Below, one piece after another: positions 18,141-27,059 of a DNA stretch of 64,000 nt; the stretch's first letter is position 1, and each line of letters opens with the position of its first letter. This DNA is from Brevibacterium rongguiense (GTDB taxonomy: Bacteria > Actinomycetota > Actinomycetes > Actinomycetales > Brevibacteriaceae). A program made the position numbers and the translations under genes. The DNA lies in the NCBI RefSeq assembly GCF_009857845.1, contig NZ_WWEQ01000006.1:23709-87708 (forward strand), read 5' to 3'. Below the pieces are notes generated by a model. That model worked only from the letters and a program-made list of their open reading frames with translations. It was not told where the DNA came from and did not search any database.

Positions 18141-18560
18141 ATGGGCGAGGTCTACCGCACCACCCCGCAGCTGCGCTGGTCCGATCAGGACCTCAACCAC
18201 CACGTGAACAACGCGAAGATCGTCACGCTGCTGGAGGAGGCGCGCATCGGCTGGCTGATCGGCGGCAAGGCCTCCGGGGCGCTGGCCCAGCCCAAGCTCG
18301 TCGCGCGACTGGAACTCGACTACCGCCGCCCCGTCCAGTACGGCTCGGAGCTCACGATCGAGCTGACGATCTCCCACATCGGCACCACCTCGTTCTCCGT
18401 GCGCGGGGTGGGCCTGCAGGAGGGCGAGGTCTGCTTCGAGGCGGTCGACGTGCTCGTCGTGCTGGACAAGGCGACGGGGCGCCCCACCCCGCTCAGCGCC
18501 GCCGGGCGCGCCTACCTGGAGCGCTACCTGGACGACGGCACGGCCGCTGACGGGCGCTAG
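18141..18560 (+). CDS. acyl-CoA thioesterase (4HBT hotdog family)
   Basis: A 139-residue single hotdog-fold thioesterase of the 4-hydroxybenzoyl-CoA thioesterase/YbgC type. The N-terminal LRWSDQDLNHHVNNAKI carries the conserved Asp and the HVNNA motif. RLELDYRRPVQYGSEL and the final FEAVDVLVVLDKATGRPTPL complete the fold. It would hydrolyse an acyl-CoA of unknown chain length. AAAGGA precedes the ATG. It is followed by a short repeat-bearing gap and a convergent amidase gene. Confidence 0.82.
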   Translation: MGEVYRTTPQLRWSDQDLNHHVNNAKIVTLLEEARIGWLIGGKASGALAQPKLVARLELDYRRPVQYGSELTIELTISHIGTTSFSVRGVGLQEGEVCFEAVDVLVVLDKATGRPTPLSAAGRAYLERYLDDGTAADGR

Positions 18561-18638
18561 GCCCCCCAGCGCCCCCGCGGTCGCCCAGCGCCCCCGCGCT
18601 CAGCCTCCGCCCTCGCGGGCCGGTCACTGCCCCCGAGG

Positions 18639-20162
18639 TCAGCCGTCGAACACCGGCGAGCGGGGAATCCCCAGCTCGGATTCGAGCGCCGCGGCCACCG
18701 GGAGCACCGAGGCGTCCTGATAGGGGTGGCCCACGACCTGCACGCTCACGGGCACGCCCTCCGAGCCGATCCCTGCGGGCATGGCCATGACCGGGCACCG
18801 GTTGGCGATGTTGAACGGGATCGTCATGTGCGCCTGCCAGTAGAACTCCACGGCGCCGCCGGGGCGGTCCAGGGGCCCCAGCTGGTGGTCATCGGCCGGC
18901 AGGGACTCCACCGCCGAGGTGGGGGTCAACAGCACGTCGAAGCCGGCCATGGCCTGCGCCAGGCGATCCTGGACCCGCGCCTCGAGAACCGTGGACTCGA
19001 GCAGGGAGGTGCGCTGCGCCTCGGCCCGGGTGACCTCGATGAAGCGGCGCGAGTAGTCCTCGAGCGCGTCGAGGTCGCCGCCGGCCATGCGCTCCATGTT
19101 GGCGGCGATGAGGTGGCCGTAGTGGGCCGCCGAGGCCCGCGAGACCTCGTCGAGCGACAGCCCGACGTCGATCCACTCGACCTGGGCGCCCCGCCGGGCC
19201 AGCGCCTCGGCGGCCCGGGCGAGGCCGCTGGCGACGCTGGGGTCCACGTCGTAGCAGCCCAGGTCCGCGCTGACGGCCACGCGCAGGCCCTCCACGTCGT
19301 CGTACGCGCTCTCACCGGCCCCCCGGTCCCAGGGCAGCACCGGGGTGGGGTCGACGGTGGCGTGGTCCGCGGGGTCGAGGCCCATGATGGTGTTCATCGC
19401 GTACGCGGTGTCCGCGACGGACCGGGCGAGGATGTGGTCGCCGCGGTACCAGTCCGCGTTGGAGGGGTGGGCGCCGGGCGTGCGGCCGAACGGGGTCTTG
19501 AGCCCCGGCAGGCCGCAGAAGGCCGCCGGGATGCGGGTGGAGCCCGCGATGTCCGAGGCGGTGGCCAGCGGGGCGAACCCCGCCGCGACGGCCGCCCCCG
19601 AACCGCCCGACGAGCCGCCGGGCGTCTTGTCCCGGTTGAACGGGTTGCGGGTGACGCCCCACGCGCGCGTCGAGGTGAACGTCGCGCACGACATCTCCGG
19701 GTTGGCGGTGCGGGCGAACGGGATCGCGCCGGCGGCCCGCAGCCGCGCCACGATCGGATTGTCCGCCTCGGCCACGATCCCCGCGCGGGCCTGCGAGCCG
19801 CGGGTGGCGCTGTGCCCGGCCAGGTCGTGCTGCTCCTTGACCAGCAGCGGGATCCCGAGCAGCGGGGGCAGGTCCGCTGCGTCCTCGGCGGCGTAGCGCT
19901 CGTCGGCGGCGCGGAACTGCGCGCGGACCTCCGGGTCGTCGGCCATGAACTCCACGATCGCGTTGATGGGGTCCGCGCTCCCCTGGCCCGCCGCGGCGCT
20001 GTCCGCGGGGCCGGCCGCTCCCCCGTCCAGGCGGCGGATCCGCTCGGCCAGCGCGGTGAGCGCGCGGCTGGGCGTCAGCGCCCCGGAGCGGAAGGCGGCG
20101 AGCATGTCGAGGACGCCGAGCTGGTGGATGGGCGCGGGCAGGCTGTGGGGCGCATCACTCAT
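18639..20162 (-). CDS. amidase signature family amidase
   Basis: A 507-residue amidase with the complete Ser-Ser-Lys catalytic set: Lys109 in LLVKEQHDL, Ser184 in PGGSSGGSGAAVA and nucleophile Ser208 in DIAGSTR. Length and ending (PFNIANRCPVMAMPAG) are typical of stand-alone amidases. GatA is unlikely because no gatB or gatC lies nearby. The natural amide is unknown. The ATG has no ribosome binding site, but CAGACT ends 6 nt before it (20169-20174), suggesting a leaderless transcript. It is divergent from the HAD gene, whose -10 (TAGAAT, 20186-20191) is only 11 bp away, so the two promoters face apart and overlap. Confidence 0.85.
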   Translation of the reverse strand: MSDAPHSLPAPIHQLGVLDMLAAFRSGALTPSRALTALAERIRRLDGGAAGPADSAAAGQGSADPINAIVEFMADDPEVRAQFRAADERYAAEDAADLPPLLGIPLLVKEQHDLAGHSATRGSQARAGIVAEADNPIVARLRAAGAIPFARTANPEMSCATFTSTRAWGVTRNPFNRDKTPGGSSGGSGAAVAAGFAPLATASDIAGSTRIPAAFCGLPGLKTPFGRTPGAHPSNADWYRGDHILARSVADTAYAMNTIMGLDPADHATVDPTPVLPWDRGAGESAYDDVEGLRVAVSADLGCYDVDPSVASGLARAAEALARRGAQVEWIDVGLSLDEVSRASAAHYGHLIAANMERMAGGDLDALEDYSRRFIEVTRAEAQRTSLLESTVLEARVQDRLAQAMAGFDVLLTPTSAVESLPADDHQLGPLDRPGGAVEFYWQAHMTIPFNIANRCPVMAMPAGIGSEGVPVSVQVVGHPYQDASVLPVAAALESELGIPRSPVFDG

Positions 20163-20233
20163 GGGCTCAGTCTGCCACGCGGCGCTAGAATGCTGCCGGG
20201 AGGAGGCCCGCAGAGCCCGGGCCGGAGAGCAGT

Positions 20234-20824
20234 ATGAGCAACGAGGTGTCCGCGCGCCGTGCCGCGCGCCATGTCACCGTCTTCCTCGACGTGGACGGGG
20301 TGCTCAACTCCTACCCGGTGCAGGGCACGCGCTCCGTGCGCGAGCGCCGGCGCAGGGTCCGCGCCTGGAACTACGAGCTGCACTACCGGCCCAAGATCGT
20401 GAAGTTCCTCGACTCGCTCGTCCAGAAGCGGCTCGTCGACATCGTCTGGCTCTCCACCTGGTCCCAGCGCTGCCGCACGGAGATCGAGCCCAAGCTGGGC
20501 TTCCACGGCACCTACCCGATCATCGACATGCCGGACGACTCGTACAACCGGTTCGCCGGCGACCCCTCCGCCTGGTGGAAGGCCCGGGCGGTCGAGGAGT
20601 GGCTGGCCGACCATCCCGGCCAGCGCGCGCTGTGGATCGACGACGATCTCGCCGCCCCCGCCACCTACGAGTACTTCAGGAAGAAGTACCGCGGCCGCCT
20701 GCTCATGATCGCCCCGCAGTTCTCCCGGGGCCTTGGCGAGGAGCACTTCGCGCTCATCCGGACCTTCACCTACCCGCGCCCGGAGCACGGCGCACACGAG
20801 GAGCAGAAGCGGGAGGGCGCGTGA
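20234..20824 (+). CDS. HAD-fold phosphatase of the RNA-repair (Swiss Army Knife) type
   Basis: A 196-residue HAD superfamily protein. The nucleophile motif is VFLDVDGVLNSYPV near residue 17, motif II is WLSTWSQRC and the acidic motif is ALWIDDDLAAP. It fits the stand-alone form of the HAD domain described in 'Swiss Army Knife' RNA repair proteins, where it is thought to process nucleic-acid end phosphates; that role is inferred. A -10 (20186-20191) and GGAGAG ribosome binding site precede it. Its stop overlaps the racemase start by 4 nt (GTGA), so the two are co-translated. Confidence 0.7.
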   Translation: MSNEVSARRAARHVTVFLDVDGVLNSYPVQGTRSVRERRRRVRAWNYELHYRPKIVKFLDSLVQKRLVDIVWLSTWSQRCRTEIEPKLGFHGTYPIIDMPDDSYNRFAGDPSAWWKARAVEEWLADHPGQRALWIDDDLAAPATYEYFRKKYRGRLLMIAPQFSRGLGEEHFALIRTFTYPRPEHGAHEEQKREGA

Positions 20825-21630
20825 GGCGCACCCGCGTGGGCCTCATCGACTCCGGACTGGGCCTCGTGTCCTTCGCCGCGGCCCTGCACCGGGCCGCCCC
20901 CGGCCTCGACCTGCTCCTGGCCACGGATCCCGAGCACATGCCCTACGGCGCCCTCGAGCCGGCGCAGGTGCAGGAGCGCGTGCTCGCCTCGGCGCGCGCC
21001 CTCGAACCGTGGGCCCCGGACGCGCTCGTCCTCGCGTGCAACACCGCCTCCGTCCACGCCCTCGCGGCGCTGCGCGCACATGCCGAGCCCGAGGTGCCCG
21101 TCATCGGCACCGTGCCCGCCATCAAGTCCGCGGCCCGGGCCTCGGAGGCCCGCGGCGGGGCGCCGTTCGCCGTGTGGGCCACGAGCGCCACGACCGCGAG
21201 CGCCTATCAGCGCGAGCTCATCAGCGCGTTCGCCGGCAGCACTCCGGTGGCCTCCGTGGCCTGCGCGGGCCTGGCCCAGGCGATCGAGCGCGCGGACGAC
21301 GCCGCCATCGACACCGCCATCGATGCGGCCGCCGCGGCGACGCCCGCGCACATCGACTCGATCGTGCTGGGCTGCACCCACTACGGCCTCGTCGCCGAGC
21401 GCATCCGCGCGCGCCGCCCGCAGACCGCCCACCTCTACGACTCCCCCGCCGCCGTCGCCGCCCAGACGCTCGCTCGGCTGGGCCGGGGCGCCCCGGGCGC
21501 AGCGGGGGGTCCGGGGGGCCGGATCCTCGCGGTGCTCGCCTCGGGCCGGCCGGCCGGGCTGCCGCGGGCCCTCGAGGCGTACCCGGCCGGGCGGGAGCTG
21601 CTGCGCATCGCCCCCGAGCAGCACACCTAG
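20821..21630 (+). CDS. murI: glutamate racemase-like protein
   Basis: A 269-residue Asp/Glu racemase superfamily protein, the size of MurI. It keeps both catalytic cysteines: Cys73 in LACNTAS and Cys185 in LGCTHYG. The N-terminal Asp-Ser pair is present (LIDSGLGLVSF, against the usual DSGVGGL). The expected job is supplying D-glutamate for peptidoglycan. The N-terminal loop and PEHMPYGALE depart somewhat from classical MurI, so another racemase role is possible. It starts with GTG inside the HAD gene's stop. Confidence 0.75.
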   Translation: MRRTRVGLIDSGLGLVSFAAALHRAAPGLDLLLATDPEHMPYGALEPAQVQERVLASARALEPWAPDALVLACNTASVHALAALRAHAEPEVPVIGTVPAIKSAARASEARGGAPFAVWATSATTASAYQRELISAFAGSTPVASVACAGLAQAIERADDAAIDTAIDAAAAATPAHIDSIVLGCTHYGLVAERIRARRPQTAHLYDSPAAVAAQTLARLGRGAPGAAGGPGGRILAVLASGRPAGLPRALEAYPAGRELLRIAPEQHT

Positions 21631-21774
21631 CGGGCACGGCGCACCTAGCGGGCACGGCCGCGGCCGGGTGCGATCCGGCCTGCGACAATGGGAGCGGAGC
21701 AGACCAGCCCCCGCGCACCCGGCAGCCCCACCGGTGTCCCCCGGCGCGGCGGCCCAACGAAGGAGATCCGAGCC

Positions 21775-22371
21775 ATGACGAGCCCGCTCATGCCCACCGC
21801 TGGCACCGTGCTGCGCAAGATGCGCACCCTCCTCTTCGTCCAGGGCGCGGCGGCCCTGGTGCTGGGCGTGCTCGTCATCATCTGGCCGGTCAACGCCACG
21901 CTGATCTTCGCGATCCTCATGGGCGCGTGGCTGCTCGTCGACGGCGTCGTCTCCGCGCTCACCTGGGCGGCGCGTCCGCGCGGTGCACGCTCGGGGGTCG
22001 CCCTGGCGCGCGCGATCTTCGGGATCGTCGCGGGCCTCGTCATCGTGGCAGTGCCCGCGGCCGGCATGCTCGTCGTCGTGTGGATCGTCGCCTTCGTCAT
22101 GCTGCTGCTGGGTGCCTTCCAACTCGCCGGCTGTGGCACGCTGCGCGCGGCCGGGGTGCGCTACTGGTGGATGATGCTGATCACCGGCATCCTCTCCGTC
22201 CTCGCCGCCGTGGGCATCCTGCTCTTCCCCGTCACCGGAGCCGCCGTGTTCGCCTGGATCGTGGGCGTCGCGATGATCGTCGAGGGCATCGCCGCCTTCC
22301 TCATCGGCTCCCAGCTCAACCGGGCGGTGCGCGCTCAGGACGAGCGGGAGATCCCCGGCGAGCTCGCCTGA
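21775..22371 (+). CDS. HdeD/DUF308 family membrane protein
   Basis: A 198-residue protein with about six hydrophobic helices in pairs, typical of DUF308 (HdeD-like) proteins. Examples are TLLFVQGAAALVLGVLVIIW, MGAWLLVDGVVSALTW and AVFAWIVGVAMIVEGIAAFL. E. coli HdeD helps survive acid at high density, but the actinobacterial members are uncharacterised. AAGGAGAT lies before the ATG at 21775. It converges with the FolC-like gene across a 48-nt gap that holds a small stem (CCGCT/AGCGG, 22381-22397) and a 13-bp direct repeat. Confidence 0.78.
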   Translation: MTSPLMPTAGTVLRKMRTLLFVQGAAALVLGVLVIIWPVNATLIFAILMGAWLLVDGVVSALTWAARPRGARSGVALARAIFGIVAGLVIVAVPAAGMLVVVWIVAFVMLLLGAFQLAGCGTLRAAGVRYWWMMLITGILSVLAAVGILLFPVTGAAVFAWIVGVAMIVEGIAAFLIGSQLNRAVRAQDEREIPGELA

Positions 22372-22419
22372 GCCGGAGCGCCGCTCACTGCCAGCGGTCC
22401 ACTCACCACCAGGCCCCAC

Positions 22420-23733
22420 TCACCACCACGCGCCCACGGGCGCGTCGAGGGCGGTGAGCACCGCGCCGGCGAAGCTCATGGTTCCCACCGTGAGCACGTC
22501 GCGGCCGGTGCGCTCCGCGCGGGCGACGGCCTGGGCCGTGTCCAGCACCGCCCCCCGGCCGGCCAGCCGGTCATAGCGGAGGTAGTCGCTGCCGGCGCCC
22601 ACGAACAGCGCCTCGCGGCCGCCGAGCGCATCGACGCACGCGTCGACGTCCTTCGTGTCCGGGAAGCCCGCGAGCACGAGGAAGTCCGGCCGCAGGTGCG
22701 CCCGCGCGTGCGCCAGGGCCGCGCGCACGCCCGGGGGGCTGATCGCGGCATCGACGATCCATTCGGCGCCGGCGTGCGCGTGGTGCGACAGCCGGCCGGG
22801 CAGGCTCAGCGCCGCCCGCGCCTGCGCGGGCGTCGGTGCTTGCGCCTGCGCGGGTGCGTGTGCCTGCGGGGGCCGAGGCGCGGTCAGCGCGCGCACCTCG
22901 CACAGCGCCCGCGCGGCCGCGAGGCCCACCGCGAGGTTCGTGCGCGCGATGGTCGCCTCCTCCTGGACCTCGGTGACGGGGGCGGGCTGGGCTGCCAGCC
23001 GCTCCCGCGCCTCGGCGGGCTGGGCGGGATGGGCGATGACCGCGCGGGTGGCCGGGGTGATGGTGCCCAGCAGGTCCGCGGCGACCGCGGCGAGGCTGCC
23101 GCCCAGGACGTCGGTGTGTTCGGGAAAGATCTGGGTGGCCGCCACGACGTCGTAGTCGAAGAGCGAGACGTCGTCGGACAGGCCGCCCAGCCCCTCCTCG
23201 ACGACGAGCGCCTGGACCCCCGCCTCGAGCAGGTGCGCGAGTCCCACGAGGGTGAACAGGCCCGAGGGCGGCAGGTAGCCCTCGGCCGGATCGAACGGGC
23301 CCAGAGCGGCGAGCAGCGCGGCCGTCCGGTCCGCCAGCACCCCCGCCTGCGCGGGCGTCAGCGGCCGCCCGTCGAGGCGGATGCGCTCGCGGTTCGAGCG
23401 CAGCGGCGGGCTCGTGATCGTGCCCACCCGCAGGCCCGCCCTGCTGCTCAGCGCCCAGCTCGCCGCGGCCACCGCGGTGCCCTTGCCCTTGCTGCCGACC
23501 ACCAGCAGCGCGGGCACCGGCAGCCCCCGCCCCGCGGGCCCGGAGCCCAGGCCCAGGCGGGTCACCGCGAGGCGGGAGCGGGCGCGGCTGCGCCCGATGG
23601 TCCGGGGGGTCAGTGCGCCGGGCGCTCTGCTGGATTCGAGAGAGCTGCTGGATTCGAGTGCGCTGTTGGATTCGAGCGCCCGGGCGGCCTTCCACTCGCG
23701 GAAGAACGGCTCGTCCCAGCCTTCGGCGGGCAT
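22420..23733 (-). CDS. FolC-like Mur ligase family protein
   Basis: A 437-residue ATP-dependent ligase with the FolC pattern. The P-loop is VVGSKGKGTAVAAASWAL, followed by TSPPLRSNRERIRLDG and VVEEGLGGLSDDVSLFDYDVVA with EHTDVLGGSL. A C-terminal ligase domain starts near AEWIVDAAISPPG. FolC makes dihydrofolate and adds glutamates to folate. The divergent sequence (GSKGKG for GTNGKG) leaves room for another amino-acid ligase role. The N-terminal linker has three six-residue units encoded by an 18-bp repeat. The start follows the IclR stop by one base, so it is co-transcribed with the hut genes. Confidence 0.65.
   Translation of the reverse strand: MPAEGWDEPFFREWKAARALESNSALESSSSLESSRAPGALTPRTIGRSRARSRLAVTRLGLGSGPAGRGLPVPALLVVGSKGKGTAVAAASWALSSRAGLRVGTITSPPLRSNRERIRLDGRPLTPAQAGVLADRTAALLAALGPFDPAEGYLPPSGLFTLVGLAHLLEAGVQALVVEEGLGGLSDDVSLFDYDVVAATQIFPEHTDVLGGSLAAVAADLLGTITPATRAVIAHPAQPAEARERLAAQPAPVTEVQEEATIARTNLAVGLAAARALCEVRALTAPRPPQAHAPAQAQAPTPAQARAALSLPGRLSHHAHAGAEWIVDAAISPPGVRAALAHARAHLRPDFLVLAGFPDTKDVDACVDALGGREALFVGAGSDYLRYDRLAGRGAVLDTAQAVARAERTGRDVLTVGTMSFAGAVLTALDAPVGAWW
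23631..23684 (-). repeat. 18-bp tandem repeat in the FolC-like gene
   Basis: TGGATTCGAG recurs at 23631, 23649 and 23667, giving three 18-bp units. They encode ALESNS, ALESSS and SLESSR in the N-terminal linker. Confidence 0.65.
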
Positions 23734-23734
23734 G

Positions 23735-24481
23735 TCAGCGCAGCCGTGCGGTGAGTTCGGCGGCGGCCGCGCGCACGCGCTCGGCGCTGGCCTCGACCGC
23801 CTCGGCGGAATACGCGGAGTCCGGCAGGCACAGGCCCATCCCCGCCACCGGGCGGTCGAGCGCATCGAGGACGGGCGCGCCCACGGTCCAGATGCCGGGG
23901 GTGACCTCGCCGCGCTCCAGCGAATAGCCGCGGCGGCGCTCGTGGCCGAGCTCGCCGTTGAGCTCGCGCACCGTCTGCGGGCCGCTGCCCGTGCGGCTGA
24001 CGAAGGCGCCCTCGCCGGTGAACAGGGCGAGCACCTCGCGCTTGGACAGCTGGGTGAGCATCGCCCGGCCGGTGGCGGTGAGGTAGGCGGGCATGCGCAC
24101 CCCAGCGGCGGTGATGACGGCCACGGAGCGCACGGCCTGCTCCTTGAGGATGTAGACGGTCTCCCAGCCGCGCAGCACGGACAGCTGCGCCGTGCCGTCG
24201 GTGTCCTCGGCCAGCCGCCGGACGATGGGCTGGGCCAGGCGCTGGAGCGGATTCGTGCGCCCGAACGCGCTGCCCAGCTCGGACACGCCGGCGCCCAGCA
24301 TGTAGCCGCCGGGGGCCTTCGCCACGAAGCCCAGCTCGTCCAAGACGGCGAGCAGCTCGTAGATGCTCGAGCGCGGGATGTCGAGGCCGCGGGCCAGCGC
24401 GCCGGCGCTGATGGGGCGGTTCGAACCGGCCAGCTGGCGCAGCAGCGCGATCGCCCGGCGCAGCGCGGGTACGTCGCCCAT
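23735..24481 (-). CDS. IclR family transcriptional regulator, probable hut regulator
   Basis: A 248-residue IclR protein. The N-terminal winged helix has ISAGALARGLDIPRSSIYELLAVLDELGFV (about 24-53). The C-terminal effector domain has AYLTATGRAMLTQL and ERRRGYSLERGEVTPGIWTVGAPV. It lies last but one in the hut operon, after hutF with a 2-nt gap, so it likely controls histidine breakdown in response to a pathway intermediate such as urocanate. A candidate operator occurs before hutI, hutU and the NCS1 gene. Confidence 0.85.
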   Translation of the reverse strand: MGDVPALRRAIALLRQLAGSNRPISAGALARGLDIPRSSIYELLAVLDELGFVAKAPGGYMLGAGVSELGSAFGRTNPLQRLAQPIVRRLAEDTDGTAQLSVLRGWETVYILKEQAVRSVAVITAAGVRMPAYLTATGRAMLTQLSKREVLALFTGEGAFVSRTGSGPQTVRELNGELGHERRRGYSLERGEVTPGIWTVGAPVLDALDRPVAGMGLCLPDSAYSAEAVEASAERVRAAAAELTARLR

Positions 24482-24483
24482 GC

Positions 24484-25848
24484 TCAGTCCGCCAGGTCGA
24501 AGGCCGCCATCGCCTCCCGGTAGAGCTCGGCGACGGGGCCCAGCGCGGCGTGCTCGCCGTGGGCCGCGACGGTGCGGCCGGCCACGACCACCTCGGCCAC
24601 GTCCGCCGAGGTGCCGGCCAGCACCGCCTGCTCGCCGCGGCTGCCGATCGTGCGGGCACTGTCCTGGCTCAGCGCGAAGAAGTCCGCAGGGGCGCCCACG
24701 CGCAGGCCGCCCCCGTCATGATCGCCCGTCTGCAGGCCGCCCTGATCGAGTCCCAAGGAGCGGGCACCGCCCGAGGTGAGGGCGGCGATGAGCTCAGCGG
24801 GGCCGAAGCGGCCGCGCTCGCCGCTGCCCAGGCGCTCGCCGGCCTCCAGGCCGCGCAGCTCCAGGAGCGGATCGAGGACCACGTGCTGGTCCGATCCCAG
24901 GGCGAGGACCGCCCCGGCGTCCGCGAGCGCGCGGGCGGGCCCGATCCCGTCGGCCAGGTCCGCCTCCGTCGTGGGGCACATGACGATCGAGGCCACCGCG
25001 GCGCCCAGCGCCGCGATGTCCGCCTCGCGCAGGTGGGTCGCGTGGACGGCGGAGAGGCGCGCGTCCAGCACGCCGGCGCGCTCGAGGAGGCCCGTGGGCG
25101 TCGTGCCGTAGGCCTCCAGGCACGCCTCGTTCTCCGCGGGCTGCTCCGACAGGTGGACGTGCAGGGGGCCTGTGAGCTGGGAGAACGCGGGCAGGTCCGC
25201 GGCGGGCACGGCGCGCACCGAATGGATCGCGGCGCCCAGCGTCACGTGCTCGCAGTCCTGCAGCGCCGCGCCCAGGGCCGCGTGCCGGGCGAGGTAGCCG
25301 TCGATGTCGCCGTCGCCGAAGCGGGCCTGCTCGGCGCTCAGCGGCTTGCCGATCCCGCCCGTCAGATAGCAGGTGTCGAGGAGGACGAGCCGGATCCCGG
25401 CCTGCTGCGCGGCCCAGGCGAGCGCGCGCTCCATGTCGTGATCCGGGTAGGGGGCGCCGCCCCGGGCGTGGTGGACGTAGTGGAACTCGCCCACCGCGGT
25501 GTAGCCGGCCGCGGCCATCTCCGCGAAGACGGCGCGGGCCAGCAGGCCGTAGGAGTCCGGCGTGAGCTGCGCGGCGGCGCGGTACATGACCTGGCGCCAG
25601 GTCCAGAACGTGCCGCCGCCTGAGTGCGTGCGGCCCCGCAGCAGCCGGTGGAACGCGTGCGAGTGGGCGTTGACAGCCCCGGGCAGGCTCAGGCCGGGCA
25701 CGCGGCGGAAGCCTACGGGCGCCTCGGCGGCGGAATCGAGGGCGGCGATCGTGCCGTCCGCGGCCGTCGTGAGCGCCAGGCCCTCGCGGACCTCGCCGCC
25801 CGTCCAGGCACGCTCGAGCCAGAAGCCGGCGCCGGGCGCCGCGCTCAT
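24484..25848 (-). CDS. hutF: formimidoylglutamate deiminase
   Basis: A 454-residue amidohydrolase that converts N-formimino-L-glutamate to N-formyl-L-glutamate and ammonia. The metal site is visible as VNAHSHAFHR (about 58-67), HVHLSEQPAENEAC, SAVHATHL and LGSDQHVVLDPLLELR. The sequence agrees with HutF over its length. The ATG overlaps the upstream M20 gene's stop (ATGA). With HutF present, the pathway ends through formylglutamate and needs a deformylase rather than a formiminoglutamase. Confidence 0.9.
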   Translation of the reverse strand: MSAAPGAGFWLERAWTGGEVREGLALTTAADGTIAALDSAAEAPVGFRRVPGLSLPGAVNAHSHAFHRLLRGRTHSGGGTFWTWRQVMYRAAAQLTPDSYGLLARAVFAEMAAAGYTAVGEFHYVHHARGGAPYPDHDMERALAWAAQQAGIRLVLLDTCYLTGGIGKPLSAEQARFGDGDIDGYLARHAALGAALQDCEHVTLGAAIHSVRAVPAADLPAFSQLTGPLHVHLSEQPAENEACLEAYGTTPTGLLERAGVLDARLSAVHATHLREADIAALGAAVASIVMCPTTEADLADGIGPARALADAGAVLALGSDQHVVLDPLLELRGLEAGERLGSGERGRFGPAELIAALTSGGARSLGLDQGGLQTGDHDGGGLRVGAPADFFALSQDSARTIGSRGEQAVLAGTSADVAEVVVAGRTVAAHGEHAALGPVAELYREAMAAFDLAD

Positions 25849-27059
25849 GCGCCCAGCTCCGCGGCGAGCACGTCGGCCAGGGCGGCCGCCCCGGCGCGCG
25901 CGTCTGCGTCTTCGCAGGCCTCCTCCGGGGCGTGGGAGACGCCCGTGGGATTGCGCACGAAGAGCATGGCCGAGGGCACGTGGGCGGCGAGGATGCCCGC
26001 ATCGTGGCCGGCGCCCGTGGGCAGGCGCGGGGCCTGCGGGAGCTGGGCGGCCATGCGGTCCGTGAGCTCGGCATCGAAGACGGTGGTGGGCGAGTAGGAC
26101 TCGCGGGAGGCCCCGAAGCCCACCCCCGCGGCGCCCGCGATGTCGCGGGCGCGGTCGACGATGGCCTGGAGGACCTGGGCGACGACGGCGTCGTCGGCGT
26201 GGCGGATGTCGAGCCAGCAGTCCATGGCGGAGGCGATGACGTTCGTGCCGCCGGGGTGGATGCTCGTGCGGCCCACGGTCGCCACGGCGCGGTCGAACCC
26301 GGCAGCCAGGCGCGGGATCTCCCCGATGACCGCGCTGCCGGCGGCCACCGGATCCGCGCGGTGGGCCATGGGGGTGGTGCCCGCGTGGTTGCCCTGGCCG
26401 GTGAAGCGCAGGCGCCAGCGGCCGTGGCCGATGATCGAGGCGCCCAGGGCCACCGGCTGCCCGGTCTCGATGAGGCCCACGCCCTGCTCCACGTGCAGCT
26501 CGATGAACGAGCCGATGCCCGCCAGGCGCTCGGGATCGGGGCCCATACGGTGGGGGTCGAGGCCGTAGGCGGCGGCGACCTCGGCGAACGTATCGCCTTC
26601 GGCGTCCGCGAGGCCCAGCGCGCGCTCGGGTGCGATGGCGCCGGAGATGAGGCGAGAGCCCAGGCACGCGACGCCGAACCGCGAGCCCTCCTCCTCCGGG
26701 AACACGGCGAGCGCGAGCGGGCGCGCGGCCCGCTCGAGACGGCCGTCCGCGCGCAGCCGGTCGAGGGCGTCCAGAGCCGAGGCGACGCCCAGCGGACCGT
26801 CGAACTGGCCGCCGCCGGGCACGGAGTCCAGGTGGGAGCCGGTCACGACGGCGTTGGGGCCGGGCTGAGTCGCCCACGCCCACGTGATCCCGTTCGCATC
26901 GACCTCGACGTCGAGCCCCCGCGCCGCGGCCTCGGCCTCGAACCACTCGCGCAGCTCGCGCTCGATGGGCGAGAACCCGGGACGCTGGTAGCCGGGACCG
27001 CGGGGGTCGCGGCCCACCTCGCGGATCTGGCCGAGCAGGGAGACGACGTCGGCGCTCAT
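25845..27059 (-). CDS. M20 amidohydrolase (allantoate amidohydrolase-like), candidate N-formylglutamate hydrolase
   Basis: A 404-residue Zn-dependent hydrolase of the AllC/N-carbamoyl amino acid hydrolase family. Metal and active-site motifs are VTGSHLDSVPGGGQFDG, FPEEEGSRFGVACLGSR, ELHVEQG and the substrate-binding GHGRWRLRFTGQGNHAGTTPM. The late TGAGHDAGILAAHVPSAM is also typical. The family removes carbamoyl or similar groups from amino acids. It overlaps hutH and hutF by 4 nt each. From memory, Streptomyces hut clusters carry a similar gene beside hutF. No hutG is in the window, so it likely performs the last step, N-formylglutamate to glutamate and formate. Confidence 0.82.
   Translation of the reverse strand: MSADVVSLLGQIREVGRDPRGPGYQRPGFSPIERELREWFEAEAAARGLDVEVDANGITWAWATQPGPNAVVTGSHLDSVPGGGQFDGPLGVASALDALDRLRADGRLERAARPLALAVFPEEEGSRFGVACLGSRLISGAIAPERALGLADAEGDTFAEVAAAYGLDPHRMGPDPERLAGIGSFIELHVEQGVGLIETGQPVALGASIIGHGRWRLRFTGQGNHAGTTPMAHRADPVAAGSAVIGEIPRLAAGFDRAVATVGRTSIHPGGTNVIASAMDCWLDIRHADDAVVAQVLQAIVDRARDIAGAAGVGFGASRESYSPTTVFDAELTDRMAAQLPQAPRLPTGAGHDAGILAAHVPSAMLFVRNPTGVSHAPEEACEDADARAGAAALADVLAAELGA

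Noticed and set aside
18639..20162. GatA subunit of the tRNA amidotransferase
   Set aside because: No gatB or gatC is nearby and the gene looks like a stand-alone amidase.
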